In this document: positions 43,336 to 54,415 of the stretch, piece after piece
How positions within the stretch are numbered: position 1 is the stretch's first letter
How the letters are laid out: each line of letters begins with the position of its first letter
Assembly (NCBI GenBank): GCA_036429605.1
Contig: CM071589.1
Span: 3,596,001 to 3,660,000 of the forward strand
Reading direction: 5' to 3'
Origin: Cladobotryum mycophilum
Taxonomy: Eukaryota > Ascomycota > Sordariomycetes > Hypocreales > Hypocreaceae
DNA length: 64,000 bases
Notes under the pieces: model-generated
Told to the model about the DNA's origin: nothing
The model's input: the letters and a program-made list of their open reading frames with translations, nothing else
The model's database searches: none
Made by a program: the position numbers and the translations under genes

Positions 43336-46300
43336 ATGAAACCCGCCATGGCTCCTAATAGCCCTAGGAGTCTGCTCCTCGGGGCTGTGGCAATTCTGCC
43401 CTCCCTCGTGGCGGCCTATGCGAACTCGAGCTACTCCAACGTGGACATGCTTCGTGCCCAACTCTCTCTGATGGATAACCGCCCAGCAGAATGCCCGCCA
43501 TGGTAAGGAAGGCTTCCATGTCGTTCTGAGAGTAGCCCAAAGCCCAATGCTAACATCTGTTCCAGCTTCAACTGTCTCCTGCCAGCTCATTCCTGCGCTC
43601 AGTACGCAGGCTGTAACGAATACAACGGAAAGTGTGATTGTCCCGACGGTTTCGGCGGCGATGATTGTCTCGAACCATGTACGTTCATCACCCATCATTT
43701 TTATCACCCCTCATCGCTGTTGCGACCTTGATGGACCTTTGCTGACAACGCTTTAACGCTCAGTGTGCGGTTCCCTTCCCCGAGGCAAAGATAGGCCAAT
43801 GCGCTCCGGCGATACTTGCGATTGTGATGACGGCTGGACTGGTATCAACTGCAATGTTTGCACGTCAAACAAAGCTTGCGACGCCTTGATGGAAACAGGA
43901 AGTGGCGGTGTCTGCTATCAAAATGGCGAACTTGTCAACTACAACAACCAGATTTGCAGAGTAACCAACAACAAGATTAAGGATCTGCTTGGCAAGCAAA
44001 AGGCCGAGGTCACCTTTACCTGCAAAGAGGATGATGCTACATGTGACTTTCAATGTGAGTTTACTTAGGTTTTGCTTCATCCTGGTGCGTCTACTGACCG
44101 TTCTTAGTCTGGGTCGATCAAACCGAGTCTTTCTACTGTCACCTGTCGGAATGCGCATCAAGCGCGCAGTCTGGCACGGCCAAGAACAGCACCTCCTACA
44201 AATGCGACAAAATCTCTTGCAAGTGTATTCCGGGCCGCATGATGTGTGGCAAGAATGGCTCGCTGGATCTTACCGATTTTTTGGATGAGGCAATCAAGGG
44301 TCCCGGACGATTCGAATGTTCCCAGAAAGGCGGTGGTGCCCATGACTGCGCATTCCACGAGCCCGAGATGGATAACCTAATCATCAGTCTGATTGGCGAC
44401 TCCAGTATCCTTTTGGACTGCCAAGCAGGTGAATGCTTATACGAGACTGAAGTACCGGGCTACAGGCGGCCAGTCAAGCAAATCAACACACCTCTTATTG
44501 CCGGTGTTATAGCGGCTGCTTCTCTGTTCCTAGCTGCAGTTATTGTCTTGACATGGTATTTGTCGCGCCGCAAACTGAGATATGGGGCTATCCGCCTGGA
44601 GGATTCTGACGATGAAAACACGAAGCTGATGGCTGACCATAAACCCGCGACCTTGTACTTCCAAAACGTCGCGTATTCCCTCAATGGCAAGAACATCTTG
44701 TCCGGAATTCAGGGGATATGCCATCCAGGAGAGGTTACTGCCATCATGGGCGCTTCTGGCGCTGGCAAAACCACATTTTTGGATATCCTCGCTCGAAAGA
44801 ATAAGCGCGGTAATGTCAATGGCGATTTTTATGTCAATGGTGAAAAGGTCAATGACGTTGACTACAAGAATGTTGTTGGATTTGTTGACCAGGAGGACAC
44901 TATGCTCCCCACTTTGACGGTACATGAGACGATCCTCAACAGCGCCCTTCTTCGTCTCCCACGGGACATGGGTCGTGCAGCAAAAGAACAGAGAGCTATC
45001 GAAGTAGAGAAGGAGCTGGGCATCTACCACATTCGAGATTCGCTCATTGGATCCGAAGAGGGCAAAGGCCGAGGAATATCTGGTGGTGAGAAGCGGCGAG
45101 TTGGAATTGCCTGTGAGCTCGTTACTAGCCCTTCGATTCTGTTCCTGGACGAACCTACAAGTGGACTGGATGCTTACAACGCATACAACGTTATCGAATG
45201 TCTCGTCAGCATGGCCAAGAACTATAAGCGAACTGTCATTTTCACCATTCATCAACCTCGATCCAATATTGTAGCCCTGTTTGACAGGCTCATTCTGTTG
45301 GCGCAAGGAAAAGTCGTTTACTCTGGTTCATTTGCTCACTGTCAGTCATATTTTGACGAGGTTGGATACGAATGCCCTCCTGGTTTCAACATCGCCGACT
45401 ACCTTGTCGACCTCACTATGCATGCAGGGAATACTCAATTTATCGATGACGGTACTATTGCCACCGATTCTGCTAGCCTTGGGCCAAGCAGCACGAGAGC
45501 GGTCAAGTCTGTGGCAAGCATTTCCGGAGTTAGTAATGGTGATGATAGTGGTGCTGAGCCGTCACTACGACCTAGGAATCGACGCCGCGACTCTATCAAG
45601 CTGCGACAGGAGCGAGAATTATTCACGCGCAGAAGACATACCACGGATACTGCCGCATCTTCAGATGCTGGTGGTGAGGTTCAAGGCTCATATCGCCTAC
45701 AGGCCAACCCTATCATCTCACTACCAAGTGTTCTGCCGGAAGATCCTCACGACTTACCCCCGCTGCCTTCACCGGAACAGATCTTGATATCATCACACAG
45801 TCCTTTGCCCAGTCGGATATTGCAATTACAACTCGCGAGGAAATCCAGCAAGCAATTACTGGAGCAACTGCTGCAAACGGACCCAACTCCAATGGATACA
45901 ACGCTGATGGACCCAACATCTACATCAGTGCGGTTGGTAAAGGCTACGCCAGAGTTGGCTACTTCCAGCAGTTTGTTATCCTTTCCGAACGGACGTGGAA
46001 GAATCTGTATCGAAACCCGATGCTTATGCTTACTCACTATGCAATTGCAATCATCTTGGCTGTGTTTTCTGGATACCTGTTTTATGGTCTTACCGATGAC
46101 ATTCCCGGCTTTCAGAATCGCCTCGGTCTATTCTTCTTCCTTCTTGCCCTCTTTGGCTTCAGCACACTCACCAGTTTGACCGTTTTCGCGAGTGAGCGAC
46201 TGCTATTTGTTCGTGAGCGAGCCAACGGATATTATTCCCCGGCCACCTATTTTGCCGCCAAGGTTCTGTTCGATATTGTTCCATTGAGGATCATACCGCC

Positions 46301-46790
46301 CCTGCTTATGGGTTCCATCATTTATCCCATGACTGGCCTTGTCGCTGATGGCCCGCATTTCGTCAAGTTTCTGCTAGTATTGGTTCTGTTCAACCTAGCA
46401 GCGTCTGCCATCTGCCTCTTCATTGGCATTGTATGCAAAGACGGAGGTGTTGCAAATCTCATTGGTAGTCTGGTCATGTTGTTCAGTCTCCTTTTCGCCG
46501 GATTCCTCCTCAATCATGACGCTACACCCAAGGGAGCGCTGTGGCTTCAAACACTATCGATCTTCCACTACGGCTTTGAATCTCTTATTGTTAATGAAGT
46601 ACTAGAGCTCACTCTTGTAGACAAAAAATACGGCCTGGACATTACCGTTCCTGGTGCTGCGATTCTCAGTTCGTTTGGTTTCCGGAACGCTGCACTTTGG
46701 TCAGATATCAGAAACTTGGGCATCTTTGCAGCTGCCTTTATCGTTTTGGCATATGGGGCGATGCACGTTCTTCTTATTGAGAAGCGATAG
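43336..46790 (+). CDS. ABC transporter, ABCG half-size with Cys-rich ectodomain (ADP1-like), one-base frameshift
   Basis: Four exons, 43336-43502, 43566-43678, 43764-44054 and 44108-46790. A signal-peptide-like start ([20 protein letters not shown]) is followed by a cysteine-rich extracellular region with EGF-like pieces ([20 protein letters not shown] and [15 protein letters not shown]), then a membrane helix ([20 protein letters not shown]) at about residue 320. The nucleotide-binding domain has Walker [10 protein letters not shown] (about 404), signature ISGGEKRR (about 514) and Walker [21 protein letters not shown]. The C-terminal ABC2 membrane domain begins around [16 protein letters not shown] and ends at HVLLIEKR. 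This matches fungal ADP1-like ABCG proteins, whose substrate is unknown. The linker changes frame at a run of five C (45757-45761). One extra base joins [19 protein letters not shown] and gives 1084 residues. Confidence 0.92.
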
Positions 46791-47211
46791 AGCGATTACT
46801 AGACCTTCATTTTGCGCATAGTTGCAGATTTTGCAGCCCAAGACTATGGGGGACATATGCAACCTATAAGACGTACATACTTGAGGAGAGGAGTAAGGTC
46901 ATTATGTCATCTGCGCTTACTGCTTTGGTGTTTGGGAGTCAGTCTACGTTTCCTATTTTATCTGATTTGGCCTGTAGGCGTGGGTAATGGCATAGCTTGG
47001 GAGAATGTATTGTGTACCTGTTTGGTTTACTCTAATTTACACTGAAATTTCATCCTCTTTCATTTATATGAGGCGAATGCAACCCCTATGGAACATGATT
47101 GGAACATGATTTATTCGTAAGACGTCAATTGTTGATGGGTGTCCATGGTATTATACATGTAGTGCGTTGGACCACACACCATACTCTACATACTCAACAT
47201 ATCCCACTATT
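46791..47211. other. Convergent spacer, nothing seen
   Basis: Spacer between the convergent ABC transporter and mS26 genes, containing presumably both terminators. No coding signal is seen. Confidence 0.6.
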
Positions 47212-48129
47212 TTATTCCATTTTGCCTCCCGTAAACTCCTCAGCAATCCTCTTTTGTCTCTGGACTGAACGATCGTATTCAGACTCGTAATAGTCCATAA
47301 CTTTAGTGGAGGTTCCGGTGGTGGATTCCAACATGTTGCCAATCGAAGGTGGCTTGCCATAAACGCCCCATACGTTTTCGGTGGCACCATATCGGTCCAC
47401 GATTTGACTCTGCTTCCGGAAATAGTCCTCGGTGAAGAGCTTGTCGATTTCCGCCCTGAGCTCGTTTTCATGCACAATGAAGTTGGAGGCATTGATGTAT
47501 AGCTCCATGAGCGCATCACGCCTGGCCTCGTACTTTGTGTTCTCTTTTGCCGCGACCTTGGCCTTGCTGTTGGCGGCACGAGCGAAGCGGTTTGGGTCGG
47601 GGTATACCTGGGTGTCTAATACGGCATCCAGAACGGTGCTTCGGGTGAGTCGATCATCCTCTCGTTCTGGGGCAGCGCCGTCATCGTTGTGTTCCTTAAA
47701 CTTGCGGCTCACACGGGCGTTTCGAGACTTGTCCATTTCGTTCCGTCGCTTCCAAAGTGATTTCAATCCCTGCTCCAGATTGGCCCTTCGAGTATTGGCC
47801 AGCTCGGACTTCCATCTCTGGGCCTCATTGGATGGCTCCCGCTCCTTGGCAGGTTTGGGGGCAGTCTTTTGTATGTATTCGGGTTGAACCTTTCGGTTGC
47901 CTTCTAAGCGAGGGAAAACCTCCCGTGGTACGGGTAGATGACCCCTCACGCGAGGGCGCTTTGCTTCGTCGGACTGGGATTGAGGAGGGGAAGGCAGGCG
48001 GATGTAGGAGGGGGACTCGGGAGGGACATTGTTGGAGAGAATTGCCGGAGTGGTCGAGAAGCTTCGGCAGAGAGACGGCAATTGGCCTATGGAAGGCCGC
48101 AGGCCTGATCGTACGGAATTTAGAGACAT
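47212..48129 (-). CDS. PET123: Mitochondrial ribosomal small-subunit protein mS26 (PET123-like)
   Basis: An intronless frame of 305 residues, using the ATG at 48129 because it starts a typical mitochondrial presequence (MSLNSVRSGLRPSIGQLPSL...RSFSTT). The body is highly charged and helical: RRANLEQGLKSLWKRRNEMD, RNARVSRKFKEHNDDGAAP, REDDRLTRSTVLDAVLDTQV and FIVHENELRAEIDKLFTEDY. This long coiled, Arg/Lys/Glu-rich organisation with HENEL..I..LF matches fungal Pet123/mS26 of the mitochondrial small ribosomal subunit. The identification rests on overall pattern rather than on a catalytic motif. The gene is head-to-head with NOG2 over 338 bp. Confidence 0.75.
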   Translation of the reverse strand: MSLNSVRSGLRPSIGQLPSLCRSFSTTPAILSNNVPPESPSYIRLPSPPQSQSDEAKRPRVRGHLPVPREVFPRLEGNRKVQPEYIQKTAPKPAKEREPSNEAQRWKSELANTRRANLEQGLKSLWKRRNEMDKSRNARVSRKFKEHNDDGAAPEREDDRLTRSTVLDAVLDTQVYPDPNRFARAANSKAKVAAKENTKYEARRDALMELYINASNFIVHENELRAEIDKLFTEDYFRKQSQIVDRYGATENVWGVYGKPPSIGNMLESTTGTSTKVMDYYESEYDRSVQRQKRIAEEFTGGKME

Positions 48130-48467
48130 ATTTAAAACGGCTATGGCCCGGCGCAATGGCAATGCGCTGAGAGACGAGCCGCAATATTGCAATATCGCAT
48201 TGGGCCACACTTTGATGGAAAATTGCCTTCATCCAGCAACTCTATCCGGAACATCTTTTACCCCTCTCCGACTGAGAAAAAATCTGGTACGTACCCCTGT
48301 CATTTTAGCCTCGTCGTCCAGCCACCGCCTGCAGAAAGGTGGGGTCCCGAGAAAAAAAAAGTTGGTGATAAGAAGAGATTCCCATCCCATCAAACAAATT
48401 TTCCTCTCTTTTCGCAACCTTCCTTTCCTTTAATTCCCGTGCTTGTCAACTGGCCCAAATCTTCACA
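48130..48467. promoter_or_regulatory. Short bidirectional promoter, mS26 / NOG2
   Basis: 338 bp between the divergent start codons of a mitochondrial ribosome protein and a nucleolar ribosome-assembly GTPase. It has a GC-rich left part (GGCCCGGCGC near 48145-48160), and CT-rich and A-rich tracts towards NOG2. A shared ribosome-biogenesis control is plausible, but the sequence alone shows only proximity. Confidence 0.6.
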
Positions 48468-50747
48468 ATGGGCACCGGGAAGAAGGAAGCCACCAGGCGT
48501 GTCCGCCAGGGCAAGACTGGTGATGGCTTGGGTAATGTTAAAACCAAGGGCGAGAACTTCTATCGGTATGTGCTTGTGCTGCTACGAGCAGTGAGTGTCC
48601 TCGATTGAGCTTCATCAGAGTCAACTAACAAGATCCAAAGCGATGCGAAGAAGGTCAAGCTCCTGAATATGTACAAGGGCGGCGAGGCCCAGAGGAATGC
48701 TGAGGGAAAGATCACCAAAGCTGCAAGCTACCAGTCGAGGGAAATCCCCAATGCCCGAATCGAGCCAAACCGCAAGTGGTTTACCAACACTCGTGTTGTA
48801 TCCCAGGACACCTTGACTGCTTTCCGTGAAGCCATGGCTGAGAAGGCCAAGGACCCCTACCAGGTTCTGCTCAAGTCCAACAAGCTCCCCATGAGCTTGA
48901 TTCGAGACGGTGGCGAGGATACAGTCAATGGTATCAAGCAACACAGGGCAAAGATGACCATCGAGACTGCTCCATTCTCTGGTGTCTTTGGTCCCAAGGC
49001 CCAGAGGAAACGTGTTAAGCTCGGGGTCAGCACAGTTACCGACTTGGCTGATGACACTGAGAAGAGCATGGATACCTACGAGGAACGTCTGGAACAAATC
49101 CAGCTGCTTAGTGGCAACTCTGGAGCTGGCACCGGACAAGCGGATGCCCTCACCATGGCCATTGAACCAGTCTTTGACAAGGGTCAAAGTAAGAGAATCT
49201 GGAACGAGCTGTACAAGGTCATTGACTCTTCCGACGTTGTCATTCATGTGCTTGATGCCCGAGATCCCATTGGAACCCGCTGCAGAAGTGTTGAGAAGTA
49301 TCTCAAAGATGAAGCTCCACACAAGCATCTGATTTTCGTTCTCAATAAATGCGATCTGGTCCCTACAAACGTTGCAGTAAGTTACTCTTCCATTTTCTTA
49401 ATATTATTCCCAACCTTGTCCCTTCTGCCTTCCGAGGCCCCAATGTTTCCTGTCAGGGCACCTCACATACTTTCCGTGGAGGACCGCCTGTTACAACATT
49501 GGGAGATCAATTGCTATCTCAACTGCCTTCGGCCTTGGTCGTTGGCTGATGGGTGCCGTTTTGGTTACCCATCGCGAGGAGGCTGTAGTGTTTGATGAGT
49601 TGAAGCCTTCCTTCGCCATTCCAGGCATCCACAGGAGCTTCTTAGTGATAACACGCACATTTCTACGCCATTGTTTTCATACTTTTTATTACAACTGTGA
49701 TCGCATGACCTAACATGACGACAGGCTGCATGGGTTCGAGCTCTTTCCAAGGAGTACCCAACACTTGCTTTCCATGCCAACATCAACAACTCTTTTGGCA
49801 AGGGTTCCCTGATTCAGCTTCTTAGACAGTTTTCCAGTCTCCACTCGGACAGGAAGCAGATCTCTGTAGGCCTAATTGGCGGCCCCAACACTGGAAAGTC
49901 TTCCATCATCAACACATTGCTCAAGAAGAAGGTGTGCACTGTAGCACCAATTCCTGGTGAGACCAAGGTGTGGCAGTATGTGACGCTGATGAAGCGCATC
50001 TACCTTATCGACTGTCCTGGTATTGTCCCTCCCTCCAGCACCGATACACCAACAGATCTTGTGCTGCGAGGTGTTGTGCGAGTGGAAAAGGTAGAACATC
50101 CGGAGCAATACATCTCCGCTATGCTAGACAAAGTCAAACGGAATCATATGGAGAAGACATATGACGTCACAGGATGGAAAACCGCTACTGATCTACTTGA
50201 ACTCCTTGCCAGAAAGGGCGGCCGTCTGCTACGAGGAGGTGAGCCTGATGTGGATGGTGTAGCCAAAATGATGCTCAACGATTTCATGAGAGGCAAGATC
50301 CCTTGGTTTACTCCTCCTCCCAAGCTGACCGACGGAGAGTCGGGCGACGGTGCCGTCAACGGCCGTGGTGGCAAGCTTGGTGAGATGCCACGGAAGCGAC
50401 CTCTGCCGGAAGAGGACAACGCCGACGTGTCTGACGCCGAGATTCCTGCTGGCAAGGCCGGAGAGGATGAAGAAGCGGATGAGGGAGATGATTTTGAGGG
50501 CTTCGGCAGTGACACTGAGGAAGCCTCATCAAGGAAACAGTCACTCGGTGCTACTAGTGGCCCAGACAGTGAGGCAGAAAGCGACTTGGAAGACGTAATC
50601 TCCGTTGGCGAGTCTGATAATGACGAAGGCCAAGAGGAAGTCTCAGATGACGATGCTGAGGCCGCTCGTCCTGCCAGAGGAATCTCCGCGGCCAACGCGC
50701 AGAAGCCATCCAAGGCTGGCCCGCCGAGCAAGCGGCAACGAAGGTGA
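48468..50747 (+). CDS. NOG2: Nucleolar GTP-binding protein 2 (NOG2/NUG2)
   Basis: Three exons, 48468-48565, 48641-49376 and 49725-50747, give 618 residues. The N-terminal NGP1NT region is intact ([20 protein letters not shown], then [20 protein letters not shown] and [19 protein letters not shown]). The GTPase motifs are circularly permuted, as in the YlqF/YawG family: G4 LNKCDLVP (about 268-275) comes before G1 [12 protein letters not shown] (about 330) and G3 [10 protein letters not shown] (about 374). The C-terminal third is acidic and low-complexity, ending in basic SKRQRR. Nog2 is a 60S subunit assembly GTPase acting in the nucleolus and nucleoplasm until nuclear export. The second intron (49377-49724, 348 nt) is long for this genome and splits the gene directly after the G4 motif. 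Confidence 0.95.
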
Positions 50748-52473
50748 AGAGTTGAGCATTGGGTATGACAAATATATTGTAATGATGCACGACAGGTTCT
50801 GTGCCAGATCTGCAGATGAAAATTCTGCTCTTGGCGCTTTATCGTGTACTGCATATGCCTGTGGCCCGCTGTGGCGAACAAAAGAACCAGGCAATGCTCC
50901 AAGACGCAAGCTGTGCCAGCCGGATGCAAGGTCAGCAAGACCTAGTCTACGCTGCTAAATGCAGAACGGCCGTCCCGTATCATCCGACCGACAGAAACAA
51001 AGCTTTAGCATTGACCGTGGAAGGACCGATTGCACTTTTGCGTAGGATGGTTGGTCTTTGTGGAGTCAAACCTTGCCATGTGGATCTTCACCAATTGGCT
51101 GGGGTAAAGTTGTTGGTTCACCACAACTTGCTCCTTTGGGATGAACTGTGTCCTCAGATCAGACGTCATTTGGTTGTACCAAACCTGGTTGCAGCAACAT
51201 GCTTTTCCCTTCCTAGGATATTCTATGCTAATGATATCCACAATGGGAAGACATTTGGCTGTTGGACTCGAACCATCACTGGGGTAATCGAGTGAGCTTA
51301 CCAGAATACCCCATATGCAAGAAGGGTCAGATAGTTGGGGAGCCTTATGGATCCTGTGTTGATCCTGTGTTGATCCTGCACCCCAGTAGCTTGGGGTAAC
51401 TAGATGTATCTAGATAGTCAGACAAGCATGCAGTCGATGGTTTACGGCTTGCAACCGATATACCCTAACAACCATCGTAACAAAATAAGAAATGGTACCA
51501 TTCATCATCAAGCACCTGTTGTGATGCCTATTTAATTTGATGTTGAATCTGTTCTTTCATTTCTCGTATTGCAAACAAACTCAACCACATATGTAGGTAG
51601 AATGGGTTGGCACGGTTCGTACGGCACATGATGCTTCGACTCCCAACAAAGAAAGTGTAAGTCGTTCTGAACCGCACCTCATGGTGAGGATTCAAGGCTA
51701 GGGCAATCAATCCTTTGTGATTGGATTTGAAACCATCACTGCCCCAACCAAGACCAAGGTCTCTCTGCGTGTGTTACGTGGTAGTTGAACTCTAAGGGGT
51801 TCAACTAAGTAGGTTTGAGCGGAACCTGGCCGGACTGGGAAGAAGGGGCGGTTGGTCGCCGGAAATGAAGGCCTAACAACTCTAAAAGTTGGCAATCTTT
51901 GGGTCTCGGCTTGATTCGGGCGACAGTGGATTACACATTGTTGCACTGCTTGCCGCATCTGTCCAATCGCAACATCTCCAGAGTTTGCCCCATGGATGAA
52001 TCCTTGTTATTGTGATTGTTTACTTGGGGACTCGCTCATGTACATGCCGGGAAGGGAGGAGGAGGTTGGATTGTTGCTCCGCAGGGTGGACCAGACTGAC
52101 GTTAGGGGTGCGGTGGCTTTTTCCCTCGTATTAGACTTGGCGATGAAGTCAATGCTGGATGGAGAGATCATTCTTTGGCCTTGGAGAGTTGCCATGATGT
52201 GTGGAGGAAGCGAAAGAGGCGTTTGTTGAAGGGGGCGAAGGCGGGGGCTGGCGTCGAGTATGTCGGAGGGCGATGACGGACTTGTCCTCTTTGTTTTCGA
52301 GTATATAATGATGCCTTTAGCCTGCTATCTTTGGGAGAAATTATCTTGTATTATTCTTTATCAGACTCAGTCACATAAGATACTTGTACATAAGATACCT
52401 CTAGCTTCCTTACATCATACCTCCCAAAACCTTCTTCGACCATATCTATACTCTCCCTCGGGGCAGTTCCAAC
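50748..52473. other. Intergenic region (1.7 kb), nothing firm
   Basis: Spacer between NOG2 and the secreted But2-domain gene. A short direct repeat of GATCCTGTGTT units occurs at about 51349-51379. Two related CCATCACTG-containing segments occur near 51265-51290 and 51728-51755. Frames are under 165 codons with no domain, and the right end is a likely promoter. No RNA gene could be folded convincingly by eye. Confidence 0.5.
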
Positions 52474-53540
52474 ATGCTGTCCACGCTTCTCACCATCAGC
52501 CTCGGCGCTGCCTTGACTGAAGCCGTCGCTCTTCGGAACTCTGGCTGCCAGTTACACTTTACTGCTGGAGGAACCATCTCTGGTCCCGTTGGCGAGATCT
52601 CAAGTGGTCAAGTCCGGGCTGGCCATGGCATCTCACCCACCACCTTTACCTTGAACGGAGACCAGCTCTGGGACGAAAAGGGCCATGGCTGCTGGTGGAC
52701 TCGTATGTTTCTCCTCCCTCCCCCTTTTTGCCATGTTTTACTATGAAAGTCATGTGTTACTGACACAGATGTGTAACAGCTCCCACACATGTGCTCCAGT
52801 GCGACATCAACCAGGTCCCTGACAAGGGGTTCAAGGTTGGCTGCGATGGAACTGTCTCATACAACAAACAGGTTGAGTTTTATGAATGCGCGACAGGGGT
52901 GGATGGGCAGTACAACCTCTACTTGGAGGACGGGCATGGCGGCGGCTGTGGCAAGGTGACGCTCAAGGCTGATGGCTGCCACTCTGACTGCCCTGCTCCT
53001 CCTCCCCCACCACCACCTCCTCACCCTACCAACCCGCCTCATCCTCCCGCTGGGACATGTCCTACAAACCTCAACGGGCCGTATGAGTTCCCACACCTGA
53101 TTGTCCCAGTCGACAAGTCTCGCCCCGACCACGCATTCGGAACCTCGTACTTTGGCGAGATCTCACCGACCGTGTCGTCCATCTTCAACTTTGACATCCC
53201 CAACAGCGACAAGGGCAAGAAGTGCAGTCTCGTGTTCCTCTTCCCCCAGCAGAAGGATCTCGAGACTTCGTCCTTTAGCTTCTCCGGCGACGGCAAGCTT
53301 GGCTTCTCCTGGCTGAGCGCCCCTGCTACCGCGGGCACCACCTGGAACAACCAGCCCGGCAAGAAGCACGACTATGGCGTTGTCGGCGTGGCACCTGGTA
53401 ACAGCTACAATATTGCCACGTTCGACTGCCCGGCTGGCGAGGCGATTGCTTTCGAGATCTCCGAGGCTGGAGATACGTGCCTCAAGTACTTCCAGGACTA
53501 CAACCCTTCCCCCATTGGTCTCTACATTACCACTTGCTAG
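52474..53540 (+). CDS. Secreted protein with But2 C-terminal-type domain
   Basis: Two exons, 52474-52702 and 52780-53540 (GTATGT..ACAG intron), give 329 residues. The signal peptide MLSTLLTISLGAALTEAVA is clear. The N-terminal half has several cysteines (CQLHF, HGCWWT, VLQCDI, EFYECATG, GGGCGKVTL) and a region GQVRAGHGIS..FTLNGDQLWD that looks like a secreted ligand- or wall-binding module. A Pro/His-rich hinge of about 20 residues separates it from the C-terminal half: GPYEFPHLIVPVD, SSIFNFDIP, CSLVFLFPQQKDLETSSFSF and FQDYNPSPIGLYITTC. That half matches the fungal domain named after the But2 C-terminus, common in small secreted or cell-wall proteins. A wall or extracellular role is inferred; it could be an effector or a structural glycoprotein. 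Confidence 0.88.
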
Positions 53541-54415
53541 ATTTTAGACATGTTATGAATTACCTAGGCACTGATTAAGAGTTTGATGGGGATTATGTCA
53601 TACCATTATGTATGGCTCTTCCGGTTTTGGTCTATCTGAACTTTGACTGCTTGGGAGTTACTGATGTTGTTGGCGTTGTGTGAATTTTCTTCAACTAATT
53701 CGGGTGGTTGGGGGAAGGTTTAATGTTAATGTTATATAGGCGCAGTTACGTCACTCCTTTAATGATGAATGATGTATTATTATGTCACACTTAAATTGGG
53801 CGTGATGAGAGGAGGAGAAGAGCTTTTCTTGTGGTAAAAATATGGTCGAGTCGCTGGAGTTGCAGCTCGTCGTTGGAGAGCAATACATGAAATTTTCGAC
53901 ATCTTCCAATTCGATAGAGATGCTACCGTGCACCGCCCCAATTGAGACAACAAATGTCATCAATTATCATCATAGTAATAATGTTTTCAAGGCCATCTCT
54001 TGCATGCCGCTTTACTTGTAATCGACTTGATGAAGAGCATTCACTCGATTTTGGTGGGCGCAGTCAAGTGGGGATACCTTCACCCAACCTCCCCCTTTTT
54101 TCCGCCTTCTGCATTTCATGTGGCTGGCCAACTCAATTGCGCCTGCGCACTAAGACCAATCATTTAGTTCTTCTGAGGGGAAAGAATTTTTAACCTTCTT
54201 CATCTCCTTCTTCCTACTCAACAACCTTTTTCAATTCAGTGATCAAATCATACAAGATTCATCAGAGTTTTAATTTCATTTCGTCACAAGTTTATATCTC
54301 GACTCCCACTCCATTGACTTTACCGTCCGACATTAACTTCATCGCACCGCAACGCGCAAAGAACCAACTCGTCTTCATCGATTCTGATCTTGTCTTCCCG
54401 GAAGCAGTCCTCACG
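53541..54415. other. Intergenic, promoter of the next gene
   Basis: No gene is seen. The last 180 bp before 54416 is CT-rich leader-like DNA. An ATTATCATCATAGTAATAATG-like AT patch occurs near 53960-53985. Confidence 0.6.

Noticed and set aside
51230..51310. Possible minus-strand tRNA around GGTTCGAGTCC
   Set aside because: A T-arm can be drawn only with a mismatch, and no matching acceptor stem, D-arm or anticodon stem could be found upstream.
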